A stretch of 64,000 nucleotides of DNA from Aquibaculum sediminis (GCF_040712085.1 NZ_JBFCVK010000012.1:1-64000); one strand, 5' to 3'; positions 26,138-34,074 are shown, counted from the stretch's first letter. Notes: a model not told the origin generated them from the letters alone. Numbers and translations are program-made.

Positions 26138-26233
26138 AGCGCGGATCCTGCTGCCATTCGGCCTTGCGTCCCAGCCCCTGTCGCTTATAGCTGAGTCTAG
26201 TTTCGGTAGACATCACAGCTTTGGGGGCAATCA

Positions 26234-26902
26234 GTGAAAGTGCGCCGGGTAATCGGGGTGGCTGCAGCATGCTGCCTGTTGGCGGGCTGCTTCGAGGCGG
26301 ACCAGGACCTGACTGTGGAAGAGGATGGCTCTGCCACCTTCCGCACGCGCATCGCGATGGAGGCCAGCGTGGTGGAGATGTCCGAGGATGACGAGGACTT
26401 CTGCGCGCCGGACGAGGTTGCAGCGGTAGACGGCGTTTCGGTTGAGCAGGAGAGCTTTGCCGAAGGCAGCATGGAGGTCTGCACCGTCACGGCTTCGGGC
26501 CCGATTGACCGCCTCGCGGAGTGGATCGAACTGGATCAGGGCCCGACCGGGGCCGACGGCGAGATGGGAGAGGCGCCGACGATCACGCTCCGGCGCGAGG
26601 ACAGCAACTACGTTTTCTCCGTCCACTTCGAAAGCAGCCCGATGGAAACCGGCGCCGATGATCCGATGATGGAAGAGATGAAACCGATGATGGTGGCTGC
26701 CTTCGCCGGACGATCGCTGGACTGGTCCGTCTCTGCGCCGGAGATCCTCGAGACGAACGGGCAGCTTTCGGAAGACGGCAAGACAGCAAGCTACTCTGTA
26801 CCGATGGCCAGCCTCCTGGACGAAGGCTTCAAAGACCGCCTGTTTGAAGTGCGTTTTGCCCTGGACTCCCCAGGCCTGATCAAGCGGCTGCTGGGCAATT
26901 AA
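26234..26902 (+). CDS. Predicted lipoprotein of unknown function
   Basis: A 222-aa protein starting with GTG at 26234. The N-terminus is a lipoprotein signal with lipobox LLAGC, Cys at residue 19, so it should be lipid-anchored and face the periplasm. The mature part is acidic, with pairs of Cys (residues 56 and 82) that could form a disulfide, and a TVEEDGSATFRTRI stretch. The pattern of a lipobox followed by an FxxDQDLTVEEDGS-type strand recalls small bacterial lipoproteins of unknown function. It is alone, with a convergent GNAT gene downstream. Confidence 0.75.
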   Translation: MKVRRVIGVAAACCLLAGCFEADQDLTVEEDGSATFRTRIAMEASVVEMSEDDEDFCAPDEVAAVDGVSVEQESFAEGSMEVCTVTASGPIDRLAEWIELDQGPTGADGEMGEAPTITLRREDSNYVFSVHFESSPMETGADDPMMEEMKPMMVAAFAGRSLDWSVSAPEILETNGQLSEDGKTASYSVPMASLLDEGFKDRLFEVRFALDSPGLIKRLLGN

Positions 26903-26919
26903 CAGGGATCGCCCTCAAG

Positions 26920-26939
26920 CGGAATCGCCTCGCGATCCG
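26920..26939. terminator. Short hairpin between convergent genes
   Basis: CGGAATCGC and GCGATCCG pair with one bulged base across a 3-nt loop, between the lipoprotein stop and the GNAT stop. It could serve either strand. No run of U is evident, so the assignment is tentative. Confidence 0.35.
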
Positions 26940-26941
26940 GC

Positions 26942-27454
26942 CTAAACAGAAAGTACCATGGCGCAGCGGTGCCCGGCAGGCAGTCCGGCTTGCGCTTCAC
27001 GCTCCAGAATGGCCTTCAGCCGCGGGTTCACGGCGTCAGCCTCAAGCACCCTGAACCCCAGGCGTGCATAGTATGGTGCGTTCCACGGCACTTGCCGGAA
27101 TGTCGTCAAGGTGAGCGCTGCAAGCCCGCGTTGGCGCGCGCGGCGCTTTGCCGCCTCGATAAGCCGCCGGCCGATCCCTCGCCGCTGGTAGTCATGGTGG
27201 ACGGCCACCTGCCATAGGTGCAGGGCATCCGCGGCGAACTCCCCGTTCACAAATCCGACGACACCGCGCCCTGGCATCTCGGCGACCAGGACGACACCTG
27301 AGGCAATCAAATCATGGTGCTGTTGGATCGATTGCACATCGTCGTCAGCGATCCACTCCAGTCCCGGCCATTCGCGAAAGATCGCCCCGGAACTGCGCTC
27401 GACGTTCGGCAGAACAGCAGCATCATGATGCTCGGCTGGCCTGATGTTGATCAT
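26942..27454 (-). CDS. GNAT-family N-acetyltransferase
   Basis: A 170-aa acyltransferase of the GNAT fold from the ATG at 27454. The acetyl-CoA pyrophosphate loop is QRRGIGRRL (Q/RxxGxG/A), preceded by the VAVHHDYQ strand and followed by the PWNAPYYARLGFRVLE segment with the usual Tyr. The protein may act on a small molecule; the start INIRPAEHHDAAVLP is common in such enzymes. The substrate cannot be inferred. Confidence 0.88.
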   Translation of the reverse strand: MINIRPAEHHDAAVLPNVERSSGAIFREWPGLEWIADDDVQSIQQHHDLIASGVVLVAEMPGRGVVGFVNGEFAADALHLWQVAVHHDYQRRGIGRRLIEAAKRRARQRGLAALTLTTFRQVPWNAPYYARLGFRVLEADAVNPRLKAILEREAQAGLPAGHRCAMVLSV

Positions 27455-27547
27455 GGCGCCGGCGTCCCGAGCAGCGGCGCGCAGCACAGGAGACAGCCAT
27501 CGAGCGTTCTGCGGCGCAACTTGACGCCAAGTGCTCCTATCGGCCCT

Positions 27548-28144
27548 CTATTTCCCCGAGAGGGATGCTGCCTCACGCCTGAAGCTCCAGACCGACGCCG
27601 GCGGAAAATTCAAGGGCACGAAACGCTCGCGCCGGGCGACGAGTCCGGCCCTTTGCAGCAGCGAGCGCCGCGCCGGCGCCACCGGACCATAGGTGAACTG
27701 CAGAAAGGGCGCGCCAGGCTCCAGCAGCTCCGCTGCCTGGTTGAGCAGCAGTCCCTGCTCGTCGGCCGGGATCGCCACCAGCGGGATGCCGGAGACGATG
27801 GCCGCCACGCGTTGGATGCCCCGGGCCCGCAGCAGGGAGCCCAGGTGCAGAGCGTCATCGGTCAGGATCTCGGCGCCTTCGGGCAGGTCCTTGGCCAAGA
27901 GTTCCGCCAGCTGCGGCTCCCGCTCGATCGCCAGCAGGCGGTCGGGGCGCAGGCCGCGCTTGAGCAGCGCGCGGGTGACGACGCCGGTGCCCGGGCCCAG
28001 TTCCACCACCCAGGCCTCGGGATCATCCAGCGGCACCGGCGCGGCCAGGGCCTTGGCCAGGGCGTGGCTGCTGGGCACGACCGACGCGATGGACAGCGGG
28101 TGCTCGAGCCAGAGCTGAAAGAAGAGACTGTTCGGATTTCCCAT
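27548..28144 (-). CDS. SAM-dependent methyltransferase, phospholipid N-methyltransferase-like
   Basis: A 198-aa class I methyltransferase. The SAM-binding motif I is VVELGPGTGVVTRAL (about residues 46-60), followed by an acidic LAIERE and the DDAL region. The FFQLWLEHPLSIASVVPSS start and overall length match the PmtA-like group that methylates phosphatidylethanolamine, which is related to KsgA-type methylases. Membrane-lipid methylation is the best guess; a small-molecule or RNA substrate is not excluded. Confidence 0.75.
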   Translation of the reverse strand: MGNPNSLFFQLWLEHPLSIASVVPSSHALAKALAAPVPLDDPEAWVVELGPGTGVVTRALLKRGLRPDRLLAIEREPQLAELLAKDLPEGAEILTDDALHLGSLLRARGIQRVAAIVSGIPLVAIPADEQGLLLNQAAELLEPGAPFLQFTYGPVAPARRSLLQRAGLVARRERFVPLNFPPASVWSFRREAASLSGK

Positions 28145-28254
28145 GAACTCGCCGTCGCTCCCTGCGCGGTCAGCTGTCTCAATTAAACGGCGTTGTCCCT
28201 ATCACGATGGGTCCGGCCGTCAAGGCTGCAGCGACCCGCGCAAGTCGAACGGAG

Positions 28255-29664
28255 TCAAGCCGGTATCCACAGACGCGCCCGCAGACCTCCACCGGGCGCG
28301 TCATTTAGAGACAGTTCCCCCCCTTGTCCACGTATCATATCACGAGCAATGGTCAATCCTAGCCCGGTGCCGCCGGTGTCGAAGTTGCGCGAACGCTCCA
28401 GGCGGACGAAGGGCCGGAAGACCGCCTCGCGCTGTTCCTCGGGAATGCCTGGTCCGTCATCGTCGATCAGGATCTCGATCCCCTTGTTGCGCCGGTGGGC
28501 CGTGACGCCGACCCGCTCACCGTAGCGCGCGGCATTGGCCAGGAGATTGGCGAGCGCCCGATGCAGTGCTTCGGGCCGCACCACCGAGACCAGCGCGCTC
28601 TCCAGATGCAGATCGACCCGCGCCCCGGCCCGACGGGTCTCGGCCACGCAGTCGCGCAGAAGCTCCGCCACGTCGATCTCTCGTGCCAGTTCGCTGCCCT
28701 CGCCGCGCGCGAAAGCCAGATAGCCTTCGACCATGCGCTCCATCTGCGTGATGTCGGCCTGCAGGCTGTCGATTTCCGGCGACGGGGGCAGCATCGCCAG
28801 TTCCAGCTTCATGCGGGTGAGCGGCGTGCGCAGGTCGTGACTGACGCCGGCCAGCATCTCCGTTCGCTGCTGCACCTGGCGGCGCAGCCGATCGCGCATC
28901 ACCAGAAAGGCGCGCCCCGCCCGCCGCACTTCGGAGGCCCCGGCCGGCCTGAAATCCCCCACATCCTGGCCGCGGCCGAAGGCATCCGCTGCCTTCGCCA
29001 GCCGGCGAATCGGCCGGACCTGGTTGCGCATGAAAATCGTGGCGATCGCCGAGAGCACCAGGGAGCTGCCGAACATCCACCAGAGGAAGATATAGATCGT
29101 CGAGCTGAACAGGCGGCTGCGGTCCACCATGACCCGCAGCACGCCCTTGTCCTCCAGATCGACGCGCACCTCCACGTGATCAGAGTAGCTGCGCGTGTCG
29201 ATGGAGAAGTCGTGCCAGAGCTGCTCGCGCAGCGCCCGCCCCAGCCGGTCGTGAATGAGCGAAGGCCAGAAGGGAGGTTCATACGCCTCGATGTCGCCGG
29301 GCGGCAGCAGGCCGATGGAGATGGAGAGGTGGTCACGCGCCAAGCCGATCACCTGATCGCGGTCGACTGGCATCTCCTCGGACTCCAGCACGGCCGCTAC
29401 GGCCGCGATCTCCCCGGACACGGCCTGGCTCAGCCGTCGGGTGATGTTCTCGTAGTGGCGGTCGTAGAAGGCCCAGGTGGAGATGCCCTGCAGGATGACC
29501 AGGGGCAGGATGATGATAAGCAGCGAGCGCGCAAGCAGGGTCTGGGGCACCAGACGTTTCAACCGAAGGCGCCGCCGACGCCGCCGGCGTGTTTCGGGCG
29601 AAGGGGCATAGCGCTCGCGCGAAGCCTGGCGCTCTTCCTCACTCGGCGAAACGGCCTCAGCCAC
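28255..29664 (-). CDS. EnvZ-like sensor histidine kinase
   Basis: Membrane sensor kinase of 469 aa that should phosphorylate the adjacent OmpR-type regulator. From the GTG at 29664 it has a basic N-terminus (RRRRRRRLRLKR), one helix (about 42-62), a periplasmic sensor domain of about 130 residues, a second helix (about 194-217), HAMP, the H-box GVSHDLRTPLTR with His276, and an ATPase domain with DDGPGIPEE and GTGLGLTI. A GAGGAG site overlapping the regulator's stop codon sits upstream of the GTG, so translation is coupled. An in-frame extension that would run back into the regulator gene is a shadow frame. Confidence 0.92.
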   Translation of the reverse strand: MAEAVSPSEEERQASRERYAPSPETRRRRRRRLRLKRLVPQTLLARSLLIIILPLVILQGISTWAFYDRHYENITRRLSQAVSGEIAAVAAVLESEEMPVDRDQVIGLARDHLSISIGLLPPGDIEAYEPPFWPSLIHDRLGRALREQLWHDFSIDTRSYSDHVEVRVDLEDKGVLRVMVDRSRLFSSTIYIFLWWMFGSSLVLSAIATIFMRNQVRPIRRLAKAADAFGRGQDVGDFRPAGASEVRRAGRAFLVMRDRLRRQVQQRTEMLAGVSHDLRTPLTRMKLELAMLPPSPEIDSLQADITQMERMVEGYLAFARGEGSELAREIDVAELLRDCVAETRRAGARVDLHLESALVSVVRPEALHRALANLLANAARYGERVGVTAHRRNKGIEILIDDDGPGIPEEQREAVFRPFVRLERSRNFDTGGTGLGLTIARDMIRGQGGELSLNDAPGGGLRARLWIPA

Positions 29665-29675
29665 AGCGAGACTCC

Positions 29676-30386
29676 TCAGTCGGGCTCGAGCACGTAACCC
29701 GTGCCGCGCACTGTCAGGAGATAACGCGGCATCTTGGGATCGCGCTCGATCTTGCGGCGCAGGCGAGTCATCTGGACGTCGATGCTGCGCTGATTGCCGA
29801 TGTCCGGACTGACCGCCGCCAGCCCCTCCCGCGCCACCGGCACCCCGGGATTGCGCGCCAGCGCGCTCAGCAATTGCGCCTCCACCGTGGTCAGATGCAC
29901 CAGGGCCTCGCCGCGCCGCAACTCCGTGCGGCTGAGGTCGAAGACAAACTCGCCGAAGAAGACGCGCTGGCTGCCGGGCTCCCCCGACCCGGCCGCGGCA
30001 CGGCGCAGGATCGCCTGGATGCGCAGGATCAGCTCGCGCGGCTCGAAGGGCTTGGCCAGATAGTCGTCGGCGCCGCTCTCCAGGCCGGCGATGCGGCTGT
30101 CCACCTCGTCCATGGCGGTCAGAAGCAGCACCGGCGCCCGGCGCTCCTGCCGCAGCCAACGGGTCAGCTCCAGCCCGTCCTCGCCGGGCATCATGATGTC
30201 CAGGACGATGAGATCGAACTCCACTCCGGCCAGCGTGCGCCGCGCCTCGGCCGCATCCCCCGCCGTGGTGACCCGCAGCCCCTGGTCTGTGAGGAAGCGC
30301 TTCAGAAGTTCACGCAGGCGCGTGTCATCATCGACGACGAGGATGTGCGGCCGCTCCTCGCCCGGCTGCAGCGCCGTCAAACCCAT
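29676..30386 (-). CDS. OmpR-family response regulator, PetR-like
   Basis: A 236-aa two-domain regulator: receiver domain with VDDD (18-21), phospho-acceptor Asp63 in LDIMMPGEDG and the conserved Lys in LAKPFEPREL, then a winged-helix DNA-binding domain ending GTGYVLEPD. It lies between a MarR-type gene (25 nt upstream) and the EnvZ-like kinase (11 nt downstream). A MarR gene followed by an OmpR gene matches petP-petR of Rhodobacter, which affect bc1 and cytochrome c2 synthesis (family knowledge). The bc1 operon lies about 4 kb away in this window, so the link is attractive but inferred. Confidence 0.92.
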   Translation of the reverse strand: MGLTALQPGEERPHILVVDDDTRLRELLKRFLTDQGLRVTTAGDAAEARRTLAGVEFDLIVLDIMMPGEDGLELTRWLRQERRAPVLLLTAMDEVDSRIAGLESGADDYLAKPFEPRELILRIQAILRRAAAGSGEPGSQRVFFGEFVFDLSRTELRRGEALVHLTTVEAQLLSALARNPGVPVAREGLAAVSPDIGNQRSIDVQMTRLRRKIERDPKMPRYLLTVRGTGYVLEPD

Positions 30387-30411
30387 TGTCCTTCCATCGC
30401 GGCCCGCTCCG

Positions 30412-30918
30412 TCATCGCTTGGCTCCGCCCCCCGTCTCCCGGTCCAAGAAGCGCTTGCGGTCCTCCTCGTTGATCAAGCCGAGCAACACGGTGCGGAATC
30501 CTTCGACCGCCTCGGCCCCGGCGGCCCGATAGGCGCGCGCCACCATCTCCATCTGGGCGGCGCTCAACTGCCGTTCCAGGGCCCGCCCCTTGTCGGTCAG
30601 CTCCAGCAGGCGCTGACGCCGGTCCCGCTCACCGCGAGTTTGGCGCACATAGCCTTCCTCCACCAGCTGACCGAGGACGCGCGACAGGCTCTGCTTGGTG
30701 ATCTTGAGGATCCCCAGCAACTGGGTCACCGCCATACCCGGATGGCGGCCCACGAAGTAGATCACGCGGTGATGCGCCCGGCCGAAGGCCTTATCGGCCA
30801 GGATGCGGTCCGCCTCCCCGGTGAAATCGCGGTAGGAGAAGAAGAGCAGCTCGATGCCCTGACGCAGCTCCTCCTCGCGCAGGAAAAGCGGATTCACCTG
30901 GGCTTTTATGTCAGTCAT
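30412..30918 (-). CDS. MarR-family regulator, PetP-like
   Basis: A 168-aa winged-helix regulator. The start FLREEELRQGIELLFFSYRDF and the recognition region LGILKITKQSLSRVLGQLVEEGYV followed by the wing (DRRQRLLELT) match the PetP group, named for its position before petR in Rhodobacter. A CTTAGT-TC-ACTAAG palindrome lies immediately upstream of the start, as expected for an autoregulated MarR gene. No clear ribosome site is visible before the ATG at 30918, which fits either a leaderless mRNA or a later start. The ligand is unknown. Confidence 0.88.
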   Translation of the reverse strand: MTDIKAQVNPLFLREEELRQGIELLFFSYRDFTGEADRILADKAFGRAHHRVIYFVGRHPGMAVTQLLGILKITKQSLSRVLGQLVEEGYVRQTRGERDRRQRLLELTDKGRALERQLSAAQMEMVARAYRAAGAEAVEGFRTVLLGLINEEDRKRFLDRETGGGAKR

Positions 30919-30923
30919 GTTGA

Positions 30924-30937
30924 CTTAGTTCACTAAG
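30924..30937. promoter_or_regulatory. Candidate MarR operator upstream of the PetP-like gene
   Basis: The sequence CTTAGTTCACTAAG is a perfect 6-bp inverted repeat around TC, 5 nt upstream of the MarR-type start codon. MarR-family dimers bind palindromes of this size near their own promoters, so autoregulation is likely. No direct proof exists. Confidence 0.5.
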
Positions 30938-30938
30938 G

Positions 30939-30978
30939 TTGTTACAGATGATCGCAGCGGACGGTCAGAATGTAACAA
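30939..30978. promoter_or_regulatory. Inverted repeat TTGTTACA / TGTAACAA
   Basis: The arms TTGTTACA (30939-30946) and TGTAACAA (30971-30978) are exact inverted copies separated by 24 nt. They lie in the divergent region between the petP-like and ilvE genes. They could be two half-sites of a looping or spaced operator, or a coincidence. A similar word, TGTTACAA, occurs at 34059-34066 near csaA. Confidence 0.3.
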
Positions 30979-31123
30979 AGTCAGCGATTCCCTGGTAATG
31001 ATGCACCTGGTCGCCCTTGACAGCCGAAGTCCGAACGCGTGTAACCACGCCCGGACCCTGTAACCCGGCAAACGGCGGGTCGGCGGACACAACACTTATA
31101 GGGCCTGAGGACCCGCGATTTCC

Positions 31124-32032
31124 ATGCTTCCTTTTGACGACCGTGATGGTTCGATCTGGTTCGATGGCGCTCTCGTGCCCTGGCGCGACGCCAAGCTGCA
31201 TGTACTCACCCATGGTCTGCACTATGCCAGTGCCGTGTTCGAGGGCGAACGCAGCTATGGCGGCCACATCTTCAAGATGCGCGAGCATCATGAGCGGCTG
31301 CATGCCTCGGCAGAGTTGATGGGCTTTGAAATTCCTTGGAGCGCCGCGGAAATAGACGCTGCCTCCGAAGAGGTCCTCAAGGCCAACGGCATCGTCGACG
31401 GCTATGTGCGCCCCATCGCCTGGCGCGGTGCCGAGATGATGGGTGTGTCTGCCCAGCACAACAAGATCCACCTGGCGATTGCCGCCTGGGAATGGCCTGC
31501 CTACTTCAGCCCGGAAGCCCGCCTGCAGGGCATCCGCATGACCCAGGGTCTGTATCGCCGCCCGGACCCGCGCACGGCGCCGGTCCACTCGAAGGCCGCC
31601 GGGCTCTACATGATCTGCACGCTGTCCAAGCACGATGCCGAGGCCAAGGGCTTCAACGACGCACTGATGCTGGACTGGCGCGGCCAGGTCGCCGAGGCCA
31701 CGGGCGCCAACATCTTCCTGGTGCAGGACGGCGTGATACACACCCCCACCCCGGACTGCTTCCTGGATGGCATCACCCGGCGCACGGTGATGGATCTGGC
31801 GCGCCAGCGCGGCTATGAGATCGTCGAACGGGCAATTATGCCGGAAGAGTTCGGGCGTACTCAGGAGGTCTTCCTCACCGGTACGGCTGTGGAGGTAACA
31901 CCCGTTCGGGAGATTGCCCTGGCTGATGCGACCTACCATTTCACACCGGGTGAGATAACGGTTAACCTGGTGCATGACTATGATGCCTTGGTCCAGGGCA
32001 AGGCGGCGACGCCTGCCATCAGCGCGGCCTGA
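31124..32032 (+). CDS. ilvE: Branched-chain amino acid aminotransferase
   Basis: PLP enzyme (fold type IV) for the last step of valine, leucine and isoleucine synthesis. The 302-aa length is usual. Motifs include DGALVPWRDAKLHVLTHGLHY at the start, the PLP-binding Lys157 in VHSKAAGLY, GFNDALMLD, ATGANIFLV and the phosphate-cup FLTGTAVEVTPV. It is transcribed divergently from the petP-like operon and followed 30 nt later by the GreA/B-like gene, so the pair may share a transcript. D-amino-acid transaminases share the fold, but the overall pattern favours IlvE. Confidence 0.93.
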   Translation: MLPFDDRDGSIWFDGALVPWRDAKLHVLTHGLHYASAVFEGERSYGGHIFKMREHHERLHASAELMGFEIPWSAAEIDAASEEVLKANGIVDGYVRPIAWRGAEMMGVSAQHNKIHLAIAAWEWPAYFSPEARLQGIRMTQGLYRRPDPRTAPVHSKAAGLYMICTLSKHDAEAKGFNDALMLDWRGQVAEATGANIFLVQDGVIHTPTPDCFLDGITRRTVMDLARQRGYEIVERAIMPEEFGRTQEVFLTGTAVEVTPVREIALADATYHFTPGEITVNLVHDYDALVQGKAATPAISAA

Positions 32033-32062
32033 CACGACACTCGATACGAGAAGGCGCCGGTC

Positions 32063-32557
32063 ATGAGCCGGGCCTTCGTCCGTGAAGACGATCTGGAATC
32101 CCGCGGCGAGTTCGAGGGACTTGAACGCCCCCTGCCGCCGCGGCCGATCCTGATCACTGCCGCCGGGCGTGCGCGTCTGGAAGCCCAACTCGCCGAGACA
32201 GAGGCCGAGGAGGCCGCACTCGCCGAGGACACCGCCCTGGCCGCAGACAGCGCACGCCAGCACCTACAGCGGGAAAAGCGCTGGCTGGAGAGCCTGCTGG
32301 CTGCCGCCCATACGCCTGCTCCAGAAGGTGGCGACGAGGTCGCGTTCGGCGCCTGGGTCGCGGTGGAGGACGCAGAGGGTCAGGAGCAGCGCTACCGGCT
32401 GGTCGGCGAGGTGGAAGCCGACCCCAAGGCCGGGGACATCTCCTGGCGCTCCCCGCTCGGACGGGCATTGATGCAGTCGCGCAAAGGCGACCTGGTCACC
32501 TGGCAGCGCCCTGCCGGCGATATCGAACTGGAAGTCCTCGCCGTCGAGTGGGATTGA
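32063..32557 (+). CDS. GreA/GreB-type transcription elongation factor
   Basis: A 164-aa protein starting MSRAFVREDD, which is GreB-like, with a helical, acidic-rich N-terminal half (about 30-80, the coiled coil that reaches into the RNA polymerase channel) and a C-terminal FKBP-like half (WVAVEDAEGQEQRYRLVGEVEAD, then ISWRSPLGRALM). Family role: stimulates cleavage of backtracked RNA by RNA polymerase. I cannot separate GreB from a GreA paralogue or a polymerase-binding regulator, so no symbol is given. Repeat locus B begins 24 nt after the stop codon. Confidence 0.82.
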   Translation: MSRAFVREDDLESRGEFEGLERPLPPRPILITAAGRARLEAQLAETEAEEAALAEDTALAADSARQHLQREKRWLESLLAAAHTPAPEGGDEVAFGAWVAVEDAEGQEQRYRLVGEVEADPKAGDISWRSPLGRALMQSRKGDLVTWQRPAGDIELEVLAVEWD

Positions 32558-32581
32558 GCCTGGCGCGCCTGATCGACTCTG

Positions 32582-32715
32582 GAGCAGATCGACTCAAATC
32601 GGGTTCGCGAAGCGACCTGGTTTGAGGCGTGAATCTGCTCTACACCATTGATTCAGAGCGGATTCACGCGTTTGTTCTGAACGCTGCGCGTTACAGATCA
32701 AACGCGATCCGCTCT
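32582..32715. repeat. Paired palindromic repeat, locus B
   Basis: Unit 1 (32582-32640) is closed by GAGCAGAT and ATCTGCTC, with inner arms CTCAAA/TTTGAG and a bulged tip. Unit 2 (32655-32715) is closed by AGAGCGGAT and ATCCGCTCT, with inner arms CGCGTTTG/CAAACGCG. The units are in opposite orientation with a 14-nt spacer, as in locus A. It lies between the 3' ends of the GreA/B-like gene and arsH, so it may act as a bidirectional terminator. Confidence 0.8.
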
Positions 32716-32736
32716 AGGCAGACGTCGCGCGGCCCG

Positions 32737-33465
32737 TCACAGGTTGCCTTGGTTCACACGCTGCGCCACCTCCTGCGCAGACTCCACCCGCTCCGAATAG
32801 CGTTCGGTCAGGTAGGCGCTCCGGTCACGCAGGAGCAGGGTGAACTTCATCAGCTCCTCCATCACATCGACGATCCGATTGTAATAGGGCGAAGCCTTCA
32901 TCCGCCCGTTCTCGAATTCCGTAAAGGCGCGCGGAACGGAGGACTGATTCGGAATGGTAACCATGCGCATCCACCGCCCCAGCACCCGCAGCTGGTTGAC
33001 GGCGTTGAAGCTCTGGGAGCCCCCGCAAACCTGCATCACCGCCAAGGTGCGCCCCTGGGTCGGACGAAGCCCACCCATCGCCAGCGGCAACCAGTCGATC
33101 TGCGCCTTCATGATGCCGGTCATCGCGCCGTGGCGCTCCGGCGAACACCACACCTGGCCCTCCGACCAGAGAGACAGGCTGCGCAGTTCCTGGACCTTGG
33201 GGTGATCCGCATCGGCCCCATCCGGGAGCGGCAGGCCAGCCGGATTGAAGGTGCGCACGTCCGCGCCGAAGCGCCGGAGGATGCGCGCGGCTTCCTCGGT
33301 TACCAGCCGCGAATAGGAGACTTCCCGCAAGGACCCGTAAAGCATGAGAATGCGCGGCGGGTGCCCGGAAACCGGCGCTTCGAAAAGCGCCTCGCGATCG
33401 ATTGGGCGAAAATGCTCCTCCTGCAGACTCGGGAATGTAAGCAAGGAATGGGCCGATTCGGGCAT
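32737..33465 (-). CDS. arsH: ArsH-type NADPH-dependent FMN reductase
   Basis: Flavoprotein of 242 aa in the ArsH family, which oxidises trivalent organoarsenicals and reduces quinones or metals with NADPH. The flavodoxin-like FMN site is MLYGSLREVSYSR (about residues 42-54), followed by the ArsH signatures WCSPERHGAMTGIMKAQIDWLP and VCGGSQSFNAVN, and the C-terminal TERYSER. No arsR, arsB or arsC gene is adjacent, so it is an orphan copy. A palindrome lies about 30-50 nt upstream of the start, where an operator would be expected. Confidence 0.92.
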   Translation of the reverse strand: MPESAHSLLTFPSLQEEHFRPIDREALFEAPVSGHPPRILMLYGSLREVSYSRLVTEEAARILRRFGADVRTFNPAGLPLPDGADADHPKVQELRSLSLWSEGQVWCSPERHGAMTGIMKAQIDWLPLAMGGLRPTQGRTLAVMQVCGGSQSFNAVNQLRVLGRWMRMVTIPNQSSVPRAFTEFENGRMKASPYYNRIVDVMEELMKFTLLLRDRSAYLTERYSERVESAQEVAQRVNQGNL

Positions 33466-33491
33466 GGAAGACGTCCTGCTGAGAGCGCGAC

Positions 33492-33516
33492 ATAATTTCG
33501 ATTATTCGAGAATTAT
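33492..33516. promoter_or_regulatory. Operator-like palindrome upstream of arsH
   Basis: The sequence is built as ATAATT-TCGA-TTAT-TCGA-G-AATTAT, a near-perfect palindrome with one extra base. It sits 27-51 nt upstream of the arsH start and is much more AT-rich than its surroundings. ArsR-family repressors bind AT-rich palindromes of this kind, but no arsR gene is in the window, so the regulator is unknown. Confidence 0.45.
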
Positions 33517-33616
33517 AGATATTAAGGGCGAGCCGTTGAATCAAGCCGGCTTTCGTCGCCGTGATAGCGAGAGGGACCGGGCCGTGAATGAGGCCGTTGA
33601 GTCCGCCTCACGCCCT

Positions 33617-33677
33617 ACCACTTTGAAACCAGACCGGATTGACGCATCAATTCAGAAGCCTTGTGGCGATCCGGCTT
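33617..33677. repeat. Short palindromic repeat unit, locus E
   Basis: AGACCGGATTGACGCA (33631-33646) and GCGATCCGG (33666-33674) match the ends of unit A1 read on its other strand, with a shortened middle. It is preceded by CCACTTTGAAACC, similar to CCACTTTGTAAAT before the second unit of locus D. The unit touches the csaA stop codon. The remaining part of the 33466-33675 gap has the arsH upstream palindrome and no gene. Confidence 0.65.
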
Positions 33678-34029
33678 AATGCAGCCGGCTGCCGTCGGGC
33701 ACCGGCTTGTCCGGGCGGACCAGCACCACGTTGCCTTCGGTGTCGGCAAAGCCCAGGACCAGCACCTCGCTGCGGAACTTGCCGATCTGCTTGGGCGGAA
33801 AGTTGACCACCGCTGCGACCTGCCGCCCCACGAGCTGCTCAAGATCATAGTTTTCGGTGATCTGCGCGGAAGTCTTGCGCTCGCCGATCTCCGGGCCGAA
33901 ATCGACCCACAGCTTGATCGCCGGTCGCCGAGCCTCGGGATAGGGCTCGGTCCGCACCACCGTGCCGACCCGAATGTCCACCTTCAGGAAATCGTCGAAG
34001 GTGATTTCACCCGCCGGTGCATCGCTCAT
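33676..34029 (-). CDS. csaA: CsaA-type tRNA-binding-domain protein
   Basis: A 117-aa protein consisting of one OB-fold tRNA-binding domain (tRBD). The ITFDDFLKVDIRVGTVV start, the KLWVDFGPEIGERKTSAQIT middle and the VVNFPPKQIGKFRSEVLVLGF stretch identify CsaA. In Bacillus CsaA has chaperone-like and secretion-related activity, and the tRBD suggests tRNA binding (family knowledge). I start at the ATG at 34029; the in-frame ATG at 34050 would add 7 residues. It is downstream of petABC on the same strand, but a strong terminator-like hairpin lies between them. Confidence 0.9.
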   Translation of the reverse strand: MSDAPAGEITFDDFLKVDIRVGTVVRTEPYPEARRPAIKLWVDFGPEIGERKTSAQITENYDLEQLVGRQVAAVVNFPPKQIGKFRSEVLVLGFADTEGNVVLVRPDKPVPDGSRLH

Positions 34030-34074
34030 GGCATTCCCCGCATTTCTCATTGCGCAACTGTTACAAACGAAACA

